In this document: positions 20,601 through 29,835 of the stretch, one piece after another
Numbering within the stretch: position 1 is the stretch's first letter
Layout of the letters: each line of letters begins with the position of its first letter
Assembly: GCA_046757585.1 (NCBI GenBank)
Contig: JBHHYR010000008.1
Location: forward strand, 1-44,846
Direction: 5' to 3'
Source of the DNA: JBHHYR01 sp046757585
GTDB lineage: Bacteria; Desulfobacterota; Binatia; HRBIN30
Length of the DNA stretch: 44,846 nucleotides
Notes under the pieces: model-generated
Database searches by the model: none
Told to the model about the DNA's origin: nothing
Seen by the model: the letters and a program-made list of their open reading frames with translations, nothing else
Translations under genes and position numbers: made by a program

Positions 20601-21860
20601 ATGTGTGTCGCGGCCCCCAGGATGGGGGCGGTCGTTGGGCTTGTCAGCGTGATGCTGGCGGCGGCTGGCGCGCAGGGGCTGACGGTGAACGAGTGTGTAC
20701 GTCTGGCCCTCGAGCACTCGCCGGCAGCAAGAGTGACAGCTTGGCAGGTTAGGAGCACGTCGGCGGAGTTGCACGCGGCGCTGTCCGCCTATTCTCCACG
20801 ATTTCTCGTGCAAGGACGGTACGGGAAATCAGAGGGTTTCGATAAGACAGTGACCGACGGCGGCAGCACGGCGGCGCTCGTGACCGTCGAGGCGACACTG
20901 CTCGACGGAGGGTTGCGGGACGCGCAGTTTGCGGCCGCCCGTGCACGACTGAAGGGCACTGCGGCTCGGAGCAAGCAGCAGCGCGCAGATGTCGCACGTG
21001 CGGTGCGCACGGCCTACTTCACCGCCTTAGCCCGGCGCGAGGAGGTAGCGATCCACGATAAGACATCGGGCACCCTCAGGGGATACGTGGCGCTCCTGAC
21101 GGAACAGGAACGGCGCGGGCTGGTACCGCACAACGATGTGCTGCGTGCGGAACTGGCGGCTGGCAGGGCACGCACCGCCCGGCGTCGCGCTGCCGCTGAT
21201 CTGCGCAACGCCACTGACCTGCTCGCCGCGCTCACCGGTATCTCCGTACCCGCCACGGCACTCATCGCGCCTCCGCAGATGCCGGAGGTGCAGGACGCAG
21301 CGGAGCAGATTGACACCAGTCCGATCATCATCGAGGCGCGTGCCGCGGCCCAGGTCGCGCATCGGGCGATCGATACCGTGCGCAGCCAGCGACGTGAGAC
21401 GCTCACGCTGACCGCCAGCGGCGGCGTGCTCGGCGTTCATCCGGGCACCACGTTCCGACGCAATGGTGGCGGCCAGTTCCTGCTGGGCTTCAGTATCCCC
21501 GTTTTCGACGGCGGCGTTGTGGCGGCACGCCTTGCATCCGCGATCGCCGCCGCGAATGCCGCTGATGCTAGCGTCTTGCAGTCGCGCCAGACCCTAGCGA
21601 CGGCGTTGTCGCGGGCCCGCGTCGAGGCCGACCGGGCCCAGCACGATCTCGCGGCGTGGCGCGCGGCGGTCGACCGCTCCGCCGAGAACTTTGGACTCAT
21701 GAGAGCCCGCTACGTTGGCGGGGGCGACGTCCGACTGCTCGAGGTGCTCGATGCCTTAAGCCAGTTCGTCGACGCTCAGCTCAACACGCAGCGAGCGTTG
21801 CTCAGTTACCGGGTGGCGCTGGCAACCCAGCATCAGATTCTGGGAAAGGTTACGCTATGA
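20601..21860 (+). CDS. TolC-like outer membrane efflux protein
   Basis: About 419 aa from ATG at 20601 (20622 is an equally possible start; an upstream ATG at 20535 gives an implausible N-terminus). A signal peptide ends near A-G-A-Q-G. The mature part has the two-fold outer-membrane efflux pattern: T-V-N-E-C-V-R-L-A-L-E-H-S-P at its start, long amphipathic helices, a S-I-P-V-F-D-G-G turn near residue 310 and R-A-R-Y-V-G-G-G-D-V-R-L-L-E-V-L-D-A near the C-terminus. It would form the trimeric outer membrane channel of the pump. Its stop overlaps the adaptor start (ATGA), making it the first gene of a five-gene overlapping unit. Confidence 0.85.
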   Translation: MCVAAPRMGAVVGLVSVMLAAAGAQGLTVNECVRLALEHSPAARVTAWQVRSTSAELHAALSAYSPRFLVQGRYGKSEGFDKTVTDGGSTAALVTVEATLLDGGLRDAQFAAARARLKGTAARSKQQRADVARAVRTAYFTALARREEVAIHDKTSGTLRGYVALLTEQERRGLVPHNDVLRAELAAGRARTARRRAAADLRNATDLLAALTGISVPATALIAPPQMPEVQDAAEQIDTSPIIIEARAAAQVAHRAIDTVRSQRRETLTLTASGGVLGVHPGTTFRRNGGGQFLLGFSIPVFDGGVVAARLASAIAAANAADASVLQSRQTLATALSRARVEADRAQHDLAAWRAAVDRSAENFGLMRARYVGGGDVRLLEVLDALSQFVDAQLNTQRALLSYRVALATQHQILGKVTL

Positions 21861-22975
21861 ACGAAACCCTGAGGTCCCGTTGCCACCGCCCCAACGCCGA
21901 CAACGCTGGATCGAAGCAGCAGGGCTGCGCTGCAGGGCCAGCCGGCGCGGCCCGGTGGCAGCGGCGCCTGAAATCCCTGCCACAGCCTCACCGGGTGCGC
22001 CACGTGCTCTCGGCGGGGCTGCTGCTTTTGGGCCTGCTGTTCGCCGCCTGTGCCGGCGACCCGGAACCGGCAGCGGTGGTGACCGGGGGGCCGATCACGG
22101 CGCAGGCTGTTCGTGTACGGCGGGGTGACATCGCCGAAGTCCTGACGGTAACAGGGGAAACAGCGGCGCGCACGGTGCTCCGCCTGGCGTCTCCCGTTGC
22201 GGGCGTGTTGACCTTTCTCACGGTGCGCGCCGGCGACCGTGTGGACCGGGGTGTGGTCGTCGCGCGGGTCATGCCCTTGGAAAACCAGGCAGCTCTGCAC
22301 GGTTTCACAATCCTCGAGCAGCCGGGGATGCTGACCCGGCAGGAGCACCAGCGAGCCGAGCGGCTTCGCGGTCGCCTGCGTAAGAACGACATTGCACTCC
22401 GTGTACCGTTTGCAGCCGTGGTGGCGACGCGCCTGCGCAACCCAGGCGAACAAGTCGGGCGGACCGACGTCATTCTGGAAGTCTTCGATCCAGACTCACT
22501 GTACGTGCTGGCGCACGTACCGCTCGAGTCGGCGGGACGACTGCGCGCTGGTATGCCGGTCGAGATCCGCGGGGCCGCGAGCCACGCGACCGGGAAGATC
22601 GAAGCGCTCGTCACAGCCGTCAGGCAGCAGGCGCTCACCGTCCCGGTCCGGATTGCCCTGGCTTCACCGTTCATCCCACCCTTGCTGCACGCGGCAGTCC
22701 GATGCCGTATCGCCGTAGCGCAGCATACCGGCGCGCTCTGGATCCCCCGTACGGCGCTGCTCTCGTCCGCCGTCGCGCAACGTGGCGTGGTCATGGTAGC
22801 CGCAAACCACCGGGCGCACCGGCGTGCCGTTACGCTGGGGCTGCGCAGCGAAGACGCGCTGGAGGTCACCAGTGGCTTGCGCCTTGGAGAGGCGGTCCTT
22901 GTCGCCGGACAGTTTGGCCTGCCCGACGGCGCAGTCGTGTCTCTGGTCCCCGCCGGTGACACACACGCCCCATGA
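21857..22975 (+). CDS. RND efflux periplasmic adaptor (HlyD/MFP family)
   Basis: 372 aa from ATG at 21857, overlapping the upstream stop. A long basic N-terminal tail (~48 residues) precedes a membrane segment ending L-L-F-A-A-C, so lipidation at Cys65 is possible. The barrel-sandwich halves are recognisable: R-L-A-S-P-V-A-G-V-L-T-F-L then V-P-F-A-A-V-V-A-T-R-L-R-N-P-G-E. Only ~30-35 residues of helix lie between them, much shorter than the usual alpha-hairpin. Beta-barrel and membrane-proximal domains follow (I-P-R-T-A-L, then G-L-R-L-G-E-A-V-L-V-A-G). It should bridge the pump and the TolC-like channel. The short hairpin may alter channel contact. Confidence 0.8.
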   Translation: MNETLRSRCHRPNADNAGSKQQGCAAGPAGAARWQRRLKSLPQPHRVRHVLSAGLLLLGLLFAACAGDPEPAAVVTGGPITAQAVRVRRGDIAEVLTVTGETAARTVLRLASPVAGVLTFLTVRAGDRVDRGVVVARVMPLENQAALHGFTILEQPGMLTRQEHQRAERLRGRLRKNDIALRVPFAAVVATRLRNPGEQVGRTDVILEVFDPDSLYVLAHVPLESAGRLRAGMPVEIRGAASHATGKIEALVTAVRQQALTVPVRIALASPFIPPLLHAAVRCRIAVAQHTGALWIPRTALLSSAVAQRGVVMVAANHRAHRRAVTLGLRSEDALEVTSGLRLGEAVLVAGQFGLPDGAVVSLVPAGDTHAP

Positions 22976-25900
22976 CCCTCGGGCGCTTCATCAGCCAAAA
23001 TCGCCCAGCGCTCCTTGGCATCACCGCGCTGCTCTTCGGCGCCGGCCTGTGGGCAGCTTCCACCATGCCGATGTCGATCTTCCCGGAAGTCGCCTTTCAT
23101 CGCATTACGATCGTCGCTCGGGCTCCACACCTCCCCGTTGAGCAAACCCTCACGGCGCTCACGCAACCGCTGGAGAATGCACTCAGTGGTGTACTCGGCG
23201 CCGACATCATCCGCTCGCGCACCACAAGCGGCGGCGTGCAGTTGAACCTCCTGTTCGGTTGGAACCAGGACATGCACCGGTCACTGCAATTGGTAAACGC
23301 CGCCATGGAGGAGGTACGCGGCAACCTACCGGCCGGGACCCAGCTCGAGGCGCGGCTGCTCGACACCTCGGCCTTCCCGATCGTCGGGCTCGCCGTGACG
23401 TCGACCCAGCGTACACTCGCGCAGATGTCGGATTTCATCATCTACGAAGCCGCGCCCCAGTTCCGCTCCATCCCCGGCGTCTACCGGGTCGATCTCAACG
23501 GCGCGAAGGTTCGCGAATACACCCTGACCGTGGAGCCGGCGGCGTTGGTGCAGCATCATCTCACGCTAGCGAGCGTCGAGGCGGCCGTCCGCAGCGCTAG
23601 CAGAATTGCCGGCGGCGGGCTGGCACGCGACGGCTATCACCTCGCGCTCTCGGTCGTTCAGGGGCAAGCCACCAGCGCCGCGGCGCTGGTGGACGTGGTG
23701 GTGGCCGAGGACCGGGGAGTACCGGTCACGCTGCGTGACATCGCCCGCGTCCACTCCAGTCTGCGGGAGGACTACACGCGTGTGGCCGCGAATGGCCGCC
23801 AGGCCATCCTCATCAACGTGTCGCGCCAACCCGCCGGCAACACCGTCGCCATCTCGGACGCCGTGCGGCACCGCATGATGACACTCGCGCACCGCCATCC
23901 GGAGTATCAGTTCTCGGTGTTCTACGATCAGGCCGATCTCCTGCACGATGCCCTGAGCAACGTGCGCGACAGCATCGCAGTCGGGTTCATTCTCGCGGTC
24001 GCGACCATCTTCTTCTTTCTCGCTGACGTACGGGCGACCTTTGTCGCGGCCTTGGTGATTCCCACGACGGTACTCGTGACCTGCATCGTGATGCACGCGC
24101 TCGGCATGAGCTTCAACCTGATGACCCTGGGGGGCATCGCTGCCGGTATCGGGCTGATCCTCGACGACGCCATCGTCGTGGTAGAGAATTTCTACCGTCA
24201 CCGCGCACGTGGGAGCGGCACCGCTCTGCAAACCTCGATGGGAGAGATTGGCCACGCCCTCCTCGGGTCCACATTGACGCCGGTAGCCGTGTTGCTGCCG
24301 CTGGGGTTACTGCGGGGGGTAGCGGGCGCTTTCTTCCGGCCGCTGGCGCTGACGATGTCCATCGCGTTGCTGCTCTCCTTGTGCCTGGCATTGAGCTTCA
24401 CACCGGCACTGGCATCCTGGATGGAACCGGCTGCTGCGCGCCCCGTCGGCCGAGGGCCTGGCGGGCGTCTAGCGGACGGGCTGATGCGGTTCTACACTGA
24501 TGGGCTACGGTGGGCGCTCCGCCGCCCGCTCGTCGCGCTGCTTGTCGGCGGACTGTTCGTGTTGCCGGCCTGGCTCGCCTACGAGCACGTCGAAACGGGT
24601 TTCGTGCCCGCCATGGACGAGGGGGCCTTTGTGCTCGACTACTGGTCCCCGGCTGGCACAGCGTTGGGCGAAACGACGCGGCTGCTCGAGCAGGTGGACG
24701 CGATCTTGCAGCGCACCCCGGAAGTGATCGCCTTCTCGCGCCGCACGGGCGCCGAGCTCGGCTTCTTCCTCACGCAGGCCAACCGGGGAGATTACACGGT
24801 GCGCTTGCGCCGCGGCAGCCGCCGGCCGATCGACGCGGTCATCTCGGAGATACGGGCCAAGATTGAGCAGCAGGTGCCCGCGCTACGGGTAGAGTTCGTC
24901 CAGATCATGCAAGATATGATCGGTGACTTGAGCGGCAATCCCAGCCCGATCGAAATCAAGCTATTCGGTCGCGACGAGGCTGCCTTGGAACGAACGGCGC
25001 GGCGCGCGAGCACCCTGATCGCCGAGGTCCCAGGAATCGTCGATAATTTCGATGGTATCACGCCGCTGGGGCCGACCTACCAGGTCACCGTCGACGGGCA
25101 ACGCGGGCATCGCGTAGGCTTGGAGGCGACCGCCGTGCAGCACTGGATCCAGACCGCGATCACCGGCACGGTAGTCGGCCAGCTGTTGGAAGGTGACCGC
25201 GCCATCCCGCTGCGCCTGCGCTACCCGAAGCGTTTTCACGAGCAGCTGCGTGCTCTCGAGGGCCTCACCCTCGTGTCGCCCACCGGTGAGCTGGCGCCGT
25301 TGCGCTCGTTCTCCCGGCTGCAGGCGGGACCTGTGGCTGTCACACGCCAGCGCGACAACCTACGGCAGCTGGTGCGGGTGACCGCCCGACTCAGCGGGCG
25401 GGATCTCGGCTCGGTCATGCACGATGTCCGGCACACGCTCCAGGCGCACCTCGCACTGCCGGCGGGGGTTTCGCTCGAATACGGTGGCCTGTACGCCAGT
25501 CAGCGCCAGGCGTTCTCCGAGCTGCTGGGAGTGTTTCTCGCCGCCGTCGGATGCGTCACCGCACTGCTGCTGCTCGAGTTCGGTTCGGTGGCCGCGGTCG
25601 CCGCCATTGTCATCGGCAGCAGTCTGGCGTTATCTGGAGGCCTGGTAGGCTTGTGGGTCACCGGAACGGCACTCAATGTGTCGTCCCTGGTCGGAATGAT
25701 CATGGTATTCGGCATCGTGGCGAAGAACGGAATTTTGCTGCTGGACTTTGCAGCTCAGGATTCGGCGCCTCACGGTGATCTCGAAGCCGCGTTGATCCGG
25801 GCGGGACGTGTACGCATGCGGCCAATCTTGATGACGTCCCTAGCGGCGCTGGCAGGCCTGGCCCCATTGGCTCTGGGCTGGGGGGCCGGAAGTCAGATGC

Positions 25901-26058
25901 AGCAGCCGCTAGCGATTGCGATCATCGGTGGCCTGTCGGTAGCAATGCTGTTTTCACTTCTCGGTGTTCCGTTGTTGTATCTCCTGTTCGTGCGGCGAGC
26001 CGCGACGAGGACGGGATCAGTGGTCCGGAGTGCGCCGAATGCGCCTGCTGGTGGTTGA
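22972..26058 (+). CDS. RND-family efflux pump, inner membrane permease
   Basis: 1028 aa, the standard AcrB/CzcA size, with twelve helices in two halves and two large periplasmic loops. The TM4 motif is L-D-D-A-I-V-V-V-E-N-F with proton-relay aspartates D398-D399. Heavy-metal CzcA-type pumps usually have D-G-A in place of D-D-A, so drug, lipid or organic substrates are more likely. M-P-M-S-I-F-P-E-V and the TM11 region (G-I-V-A-K-N-G-I-L-L-L-D) also fit. It is proton-driven. The start overlaps the adaptor stop (ATGA) and its 3' end overlaps the response regulator by 20 nt, so the pump and its regulators are one transcript. Confidence 0.9.
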   Translation: MTLGRFISQNRPALLGITALLFGAGLWAASTMPMSIFPEVAFHRITIVARAPHLPVEQTLTALTQPLENALSGVLGADIIRSRTTSGGVQLNLLFGWNQDMHRSLQLVNAAMEEVRGNLPAGTQLEARLLDTSAFPIVGLAVTSTQRTLAQMSDFIIYEAAPQFRSIPGVYRVDLNGAKVREYTLTVEPAALVQHHLTLASVEAAVRSASRIAGGGLARDGYHLALSVVQGQATSAAALVDVVVAEDRGVPVTLRDIARVHSSLREDYTRVAANGRQAILINVSRQPAGNTVAISDAVRHRMMTLAHRHPEYQFSVFYDQADLLHDALSNVRDSIAVGFILAVATIFFFLADVRATFVAALVIPTTVLVTCIVMHALGMSFNLMTLGGIAAGIGLILDDAIVVVENFYRHRARGSGTALQTSMGEIGHALLGSTLTPVAVLLPLGLLRGVAGAFFRPLALTMSIALLLSLCLALSFTPALASWMEPAAARPVGRGPGGRLADGLMRFYTDGLRWALRRPLVALLVGGLFVLPAWLAYEHVETGFVPAMDEGAFVLDYWSPAGTALGETTRLLEQVDAILQRTPEVIAFSRRTGAELGFFLTQANRGDYTVRLRRGSRRPIDAVISEIRAKIEQQVPALRVEFVQIMQDMIGDLSGNPSPIEIKLFGRDEAALERTARRASTLIAEVPGIVDNFDGITPLGPTYQVTVDGQRGHRVGLEATAVQHWIQTAITGTVVGQLLEGDRAIPLRLRYPKRFHEQLRALEGLTLVSPTGELAPLRSFSRLQAGPVAVTRQRDNLRQLVRVTARLSGRDLGSVMHDVRHTLQAHLALPAGVSLEYGGLYASQRQAFSELLGVFLAAVGCVTALLLLEFGSVAAVAAIVIGSSLALSGGLVGLWVTGTALNVSSLVGMIMVFGIVAKNGILLLDFAAQDSAPHGDLEAALIRAGRVRMRPILMTSLAALAGLAPLALGWGAGSQMQQPLAIAIIGGLSVAMLFSLLGVPLLYLLFVRRAATRTGSVVRSAPNAPAGG

Positions 26059-26716
26059 GGACGAGCCGGCGCTGGCCCGGCATCTCCGGCGCGGGCTGCA
26101 AGAGGCAGCGTGGACGGTAGACTGCTGCGGAACGGTAGCAGAGGCGTGGCGCCTGTGTCTGCTCAATCCCTATGACCTCGTCGTGCTTGATCTGGGCTTG
26201 CCCGACGAGGATGGGAGCGTGCTGCTCCGGCGCCTGCGGGACAGCGGCATCACCACGCCCGTGCTCATCCTGACAGCGAGGGATTCGCTCGACGATCGCG
26301 TCGCCGGGCTCAATGCCGGTGCCGATGACTATCTCAGCAAGCCGTTCGCGTTTGCCGAGCTCGCGGCCCGGATTCGCGCGCTGCTTCGACGAGGCGGGCA
26401 GGAGCGCTCACTGCGACTCGAGGTGGGAGATTTGCGGCTCGACATCCTGCAGCGTCAGGCGCATCGGAGCGGGCGGCGCATTGAACTGACCGCACGGGAG
26501 TTCAGCGTGCTGGAATTTCTCATGCGCCACGCGGGCGAAGTCGTGACCCGCACAATGCTCGCCGAGCACGTGTGGGGCGATCACTATGACCCGCTGTCGA
26601 ATCTCGTCGAAGTCTTCGTCAACCGCTTGCGCAAGAAAATCGAGGCGGGCCGCAGCCCCCGGCTACTGCACACGGTGCGTGGCGCCGGCTACGTGATACG
26701 CGAGGAGGAAACGTGA
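26039..26716 (+). CDS. OmpR-family response regulator
   Basis: 225 aa. The ATG at 26039 lies inside the last codons of the RND gene. The receiver domain has the acidic pair E7-D8, phospho-acceptor D51 in V-V-L-D-L-G-L-P, T in L-T-A-R-D and the conserved Lys in S-K-P-F. A winged-helix output domain (~125-222) ends V-R-G-A-G-Y-V-I-R. The stop overlaps the kinase start (GTGA). Position at the end of an efflux operon suggests it activates the same operon in response to a pump substrate; the direct repeats at 20495-20519 are a candidate site. Confidence 0.9.
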   Translation: MRLLVVEDEPALARHLRRGLQEAAWTVDCCGTVAEAWRLCLLNPYDLVVLDLGLPDEDGSVLLRRLRDSGITTPVLILTARDSLDDRVAGLNAGADDYLSKPFAFAELAARIRALLRRGGQERSLRLEVGDLRLDILQRQAHRSGRRIELTAREFSVLEFLMRHAGEVVTRTMLAEHVWGDHYDPLSNLVEVFVNRLRKKIEAGRSPRLLHTVRGAGYVIREEET

Positions 26717-28062
26717 CGCGCTCGCTCCGCACCCGCTTGCTCCTCTGGGTGCTGATCCCGTTGGTGCCGCTGTCCCTGGCAGGGGCCTGGCTGCTCATCC
26801 AGGCGTTCGGAAACCGCCTACTGCACGACATCGACGTGGCCTTGGAGGAAGAGGCGGAGACCGTAGCGGTGCTGGTCGGTTCGACCGGCAACACGGCGCC
26901 GTCCAGCGATCTGCTTGCTCGCATCGCCGCTGAGCGGGATATCGGGACCCCGAAGTACATTACCGTCGCCCGTGCCGGGACCGTCGTGGCCGCGGTGCCA
27001 GCCGAGGCGGGGGCCGTGCTGGCATCCGGACAGCCGGGGTTGCGGGTCATGCGCTACGAGTCGGAGGGACCGGATGGCCCTCTCACCGTCTCGGTCGGTG
27101 TCTCGGCTGCCGAAGCCGTCCAGGCCAAACGCAAACTCGTGTCCCTGCTCGCCGTGGGAGCGCCGCTCGTGCTCGCCCTGTTCGGTACCGGCTTGTGGTT
27201 CGTTGTGGCTCGTACCCTCCGGCCGCTGGAAGTGGCCTCCCGGCAGCTTGAAACCATTGGCGCCGAGAACCTCTCGATACGCGTCCCGGTGCACGAGCCG
27301 CTCGACGAGGTCGGCCGCATGGTCACGGTGCTCAACCGCTTGCTCGACCGACTCGACCAGGCGGTTTCCGAGCTGCGGCGCTTCACGGCAGATGCGGCGC
27401 ACGAGCTGCGTACCCCGCTGACCGTGCTGCATACCGGCCTCGAAGTCGCCCTAGCACGCAACCGTACCGCCGCCGATTACCGCGCCGCGCTGGCAGATGC
27501 GCTGGTGAGCACGGATCGCATGGTTCGCCTCGCGGAGGACCTGCTGACCCTCGCCCGCCTCGGGGCGGCGGGAGCGCCGCGTGGGGCAGCGCCAGTTGAA
27601 CTTGGGAGTATACTGGAGGAGCTCGCCGATTCGTGGGTGGGCGCCGCCGTAGGGAAAACGGTCGCCGTGCAGGTGTCAGGGATATCGGAATTGCGGGTGC
27701 GCGGAAACACCGGCGACTTGTATCGACTGTTCAACAATCTGATCGACAACGCAGTCCGCCACAGCAAGGGAGGTGGCACGGTGTCTCTGACAGCCGGGCA
27801 AAGGGGAGAATGGGTGCAGGTGAGCGTGAGCGACGAGGGGCCGGGTATTCCCCCTGCAGAGCTCCCCCTGATCTTCGACCGCTTTTACCGTGCCAGGCGT
27901 GAGCGGCAAGGCCAAGCCGGCACCGGTTTAGGCTTGAGCATCGCGCAAGAAATCGCGCGCACTCACGGCGGCCGGATCTCCGCGGCAAACCGGGAAGGGG
28001 GAGGCTGCCGGTTCACCGTGTTTCTGCCCGTCGCGGGACAACCCGAGCACAGCGCGCCCTGA
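26713..28062 (+). CDS. Sensor histidine kinase
   Basis: 449 aa from GTG at 26713. Two membrane helices (~9-30 and ~145-166) flank a ~110-residue periplasmic sensor domain. A HAMP linker follows, then HisKA with H230 in A-D-A-A-H-E-L-R-T-P-L. The HATPase domain has N-box L-I-D-N-A-V-R-H-S, D-E-G-P-G-I-P, F-D-R-F-Y-R-A and G-T-G-L-G-L-S-I. Architecture resembles TctE/QseC/CusS-type kinases. It pairs with the overlapping regulator. Ligand unknown; the acidic sensor segment gives no metal motif that I can name. Confidence 0.9.
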   Translation: MTRSLRTRLLLWVLIPLVPLSLAGAWLLIQAFGNRLLHDIDVALEEEAETVAVLVGSTGNTAPSSDLLARIAAERDIGTPKYITVARAGTVVAAVPAEAGAVLASGQPGLRVMRYESEGPDGPLTVSVGVSAAEAVQAKRKLVSLLAVGAPLVLALFGTGLWFVVARTLRPLEVASRQLETIGAENLSIRVPVHEPLDEVGRMVTVLNRLLDRLDQAVSELRRFTADAAHELRTPLTVLHTGLEVALARNRTAADYRAALADALVSTDRMVRLAEDLLTLARLGAAGAPRGAAPVELGSILEELADSWVGAAVGKTVAVQVSGISELRVRGNTGDLYRLFNNLIDNAVRHSKGGGTVSLTAGQRGEWVQVSVSDEGPGIPPAELPLIFDRFYRARRERQGQAGTGLGLSIAQEIARTHGGRISAANREGGGCRFTVFLPVAGQPEHSAP

Positions 28063-28103
28063 ACCGTCTGAACCCGCTGCCGCTTGCCCAACGCTGGCTC
28101 TGG

Positions 28104-28136
28104 TGCTCGCCGACGAGCAGGCCCGTCTACTCGGGC
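28104..28136. terminator. Two adjacent hairpins in a convergent gap
   Basis: TGCTCG-CCGA-CGAGCA (28104-28119) and GCCCG-TCTACT-CGGGC (28121-28136, overlapping the stop of the ThrH-like gene) sit in the 64-nt gap between convergent genes. Neither has a U-tract, so intrinsic termination is uncertain; a bidirectional role is plausible. Confidence 0.4.
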
Positions 28137-28735
28137 ACGCCCGCCAGCCGCACAAAGGCCGCGCGGAGTTCCGCGTACGTCCGTGCGACTGGAAACTGCG
28201 GGAACTCGCGCCGCACGTTGTCCGGAGGCCGGAAGAGAATACCCTGATCCGCTTCCACGAGCATCGTGGTGTCATTGTAGGAGTCGCCTGCCGCGATTAC
28301 CGCGAAGTTGAGCAGTTTGAACGCCATGATTGCCTTGCGCTTCCCATCGCGAACCCGAATCCGGTAGTCGCGCACCCTGCCCTCACTGTCGACAACCAGG
28401 GAGTTGCAAAACAGGCACGGGTAGTCCAGTTGCGCCAACAGGGGTGCGGCAAACTCGTCAAAGGTGTCGGACAGGATGATGACTTGGAAGCGCGCCCGCA
28501 GCCAGCCGAGAAACTCGCGTGCCCCGTCGAGCGGCGCCATCGTCCCGATGACGTGCTGGATGTCCGACAGCCGCAGCTGGTGCTCTTCGAGGATGGCCAG
28601 ACGACGGCGCATGAGCTTGTCGTAGTCCGGCTCGTCACGCGTCGTCACCCGCAGCTCCTGGATTCCCGTACGCTCAGCAACGTTGATCCAGATCTCCGGG
28701 ACCAGAACCCCTTCGAGGTCGAGACACGCAATCAT
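28127..28735 (-). CDS. thrH: ThrH-like phosphoserine phosphatase / phosphoserine:homoserine phosphotransferase
   Basis: 202 aa, close to Pseudomonas ThrH (205 aa). The start at 28735 gives M-I-A-C-L-D-L-E-G-V-L-V-P-E-I-W-I-N, the ThrH signature, with nucleophile D6 and E8 of the D-x-E HAD motif. L-S-D-T, a Lys in R-D-G-K-R-K-A and the G-D-S-Y-N-D-T acidic motif complete the HAD site. A longer frame to 28813 adds an unlikely N-terminus. The enzyme dephosphorylates phosphoserine and can transfer phosphate to homoserine, linking serine and threonine synthesis. The gene stands alone, convergent with the sensor kinase, so its metabolic context comes from the family only. Confidence 0.85.
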   Translation of the reverse strand: MIACLDLEGVLVPEIWINVAERTGIQELRVTTRDEPDYDKLMRRRLAILEEHQLRLSDIQHVIGTMAPLDGAREFLGWLRARFQVIILSDTFDEFAAPLLAQLDYPCLFCNSLVVDSEGRVRDYRIRVRDGKRKAIMAFKLLNFAVIAAGDSYNDTTMLVEADQGILFRPPDNVRREFPQFPVARTYAELRAAFVRLAGVPE

Positions 28736-28855
28736 CGCTACCCGCGTTACCAGTATAGGACCGAGCAGCGCAACCGGCACGGAGCCAGCGGCAGCGCTGG
28801 AGACCAGGCGCACCCAGGATTATAGTGTGTGATCGGCGCTCACGGGGTCGGAACG

Positions 28856-29656
28856 ATGAAACGATCGCACCTGCCACCGACGGGCACGCTGCTGGCTGTC
28901 GCTTTGCTCTGTCTAGCCGCAGGCGGTGCAGCTGCACAGGCGGTGCAGCCCACACCTGCTCCGGCCACTGGGGTCCTGCACTACGAGGTGGTCGAAGCAA
29001 AGACGCGAAAGCCCCTGTACAGCGTGCGCGGTTGGAATCAAGCGGCGGCTGGCGACATCACCCATGTCGTCGCGGCGTCGGACCTCGTGTTTCCCGGGGG
29101 AAACCGTGTCGAGATCCGCGTGACCTTCACGCGCGAGGAACCCCCCCGTTGCGTCTCCTGGACGACCCGTGTCAAGGACAGCGATGGAACCGTGGTGGCA
29201 TCGGGCCACCAGCAATTCGTCCCCGCAGCGTTTCCATTCCTTTCGCGCCCGGTCCCGCCGAACGCCTACCCGCCGCTGGCACCGTTGGGGTACCTCCTCA
29301 CCCGACTCGGGCTCGGCACGAAACAAGAAGCGAGTTTTGACTTCATCCTCATGGGCACGTCGCTGCTGCAGATGGATCTCTGGGTGGATGGGCGGGAAGA
29401 AGTACGCGTGCCGGCGGGGACGTTTGCCTGCCACCGGGTGCGCATGCGCGTCAATCCGCACAGCCTGTTCCCCAACCTGCCGGGTTTCCTGCAACCCTTC
29501 GTCCGATTCTTCATCCCGGTCCACACCCTCTGGCTCACGGCGGATGCACCACAGACGCTGATCAAGTATACGGGGCAGATGGGGCCGCCGGGGTCACCGC
29601 AGCTGCTCATCGAGCTCGTTGGCGTCGACCACGGTGCAGGCCGGCTGGCTCCGTAG
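28856..29656 (+). CDS. Exported protein of unknown function (DUF3108-like fold possible)
   Basis: 266 aa with a clear signal peptide (cleavage near G-A-A-A-Q). The mature part is beta-rich: alternating strands such as L-H-Y-E-V-V-E-A and R-V-E-I-R-V-T-F, and a R-V-P-A-G-T-F-A-C-H-R-V-R-M segment that recalls DUF3108 proteins, where the phrase P-A-G-T-F-x-C marks a strand-turn. A hydrophobic Pro-rich piece (~205-225) may be a loop. Cys pairs could be disulphides. It is divergent from the ThrH-like gene. Function unknown. Confidence 0.6.
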   Translation: MKRSHLPPTGTLLAVALLCLAAGGAAAQAVQPTPAPATGVLHYEVVEAKTRKPLYSVRGWNQAAAGDITHVVAASDLVFPGGNRVEIRVTFTREEPPRCVSWTTRVKDSDGTVVASGHQQFVPAAFPFLSRPVPPNAYPPLAPLGYLLTRLGLGTKQEASFDFILMGTSLLQMDLWVDGREEVRVPAGTFACHRVRMRVNPHSLFPNLPGFLQPFVRFFIPVHTLWLTADAPQTLIKYTGQMGPPGSPQLLIELVGVDHGAGRLAP

Positions 29657-29694
29657 AGCCGGCTCGACTTCATCGCGCTCGATTGCTATTGATA

Positions 29695-29704
29695 GTAACG
29701 TTAC
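29695..29704. promoter_or_regulatory. Perfect palindrome in intergenic region
   Basis: GTAACGTTAC is a perfect 10-bp palindrome within an AT-richer patch upstream of the zinc-ribbon gene at 29836, as expected of a dimeric regulator site. No regulator is identified. Confidence 0.25.
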
Positions 29705-29835
29705 CGGGCTCTCCTACCTCGCGAATCTGAACTCACCGTGAGCGAAAGACAGGGTCTTGTCGAGGCAGGTCCACGATGTGCGGCCCGGCACGAAACGGTG
29801 AGATGAGAGCAGGCAAGGCCCCCTTTGGGAGGAAC

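Noticed and set aside
22972..26058. Heavy-metal (CzcA-type) efflux pump
   Set aside because: The TM4 motif is D-D-A-I-V-V-V-E-N, not the D-G-A form of metal pumps, and no metal-binding residues stand out.
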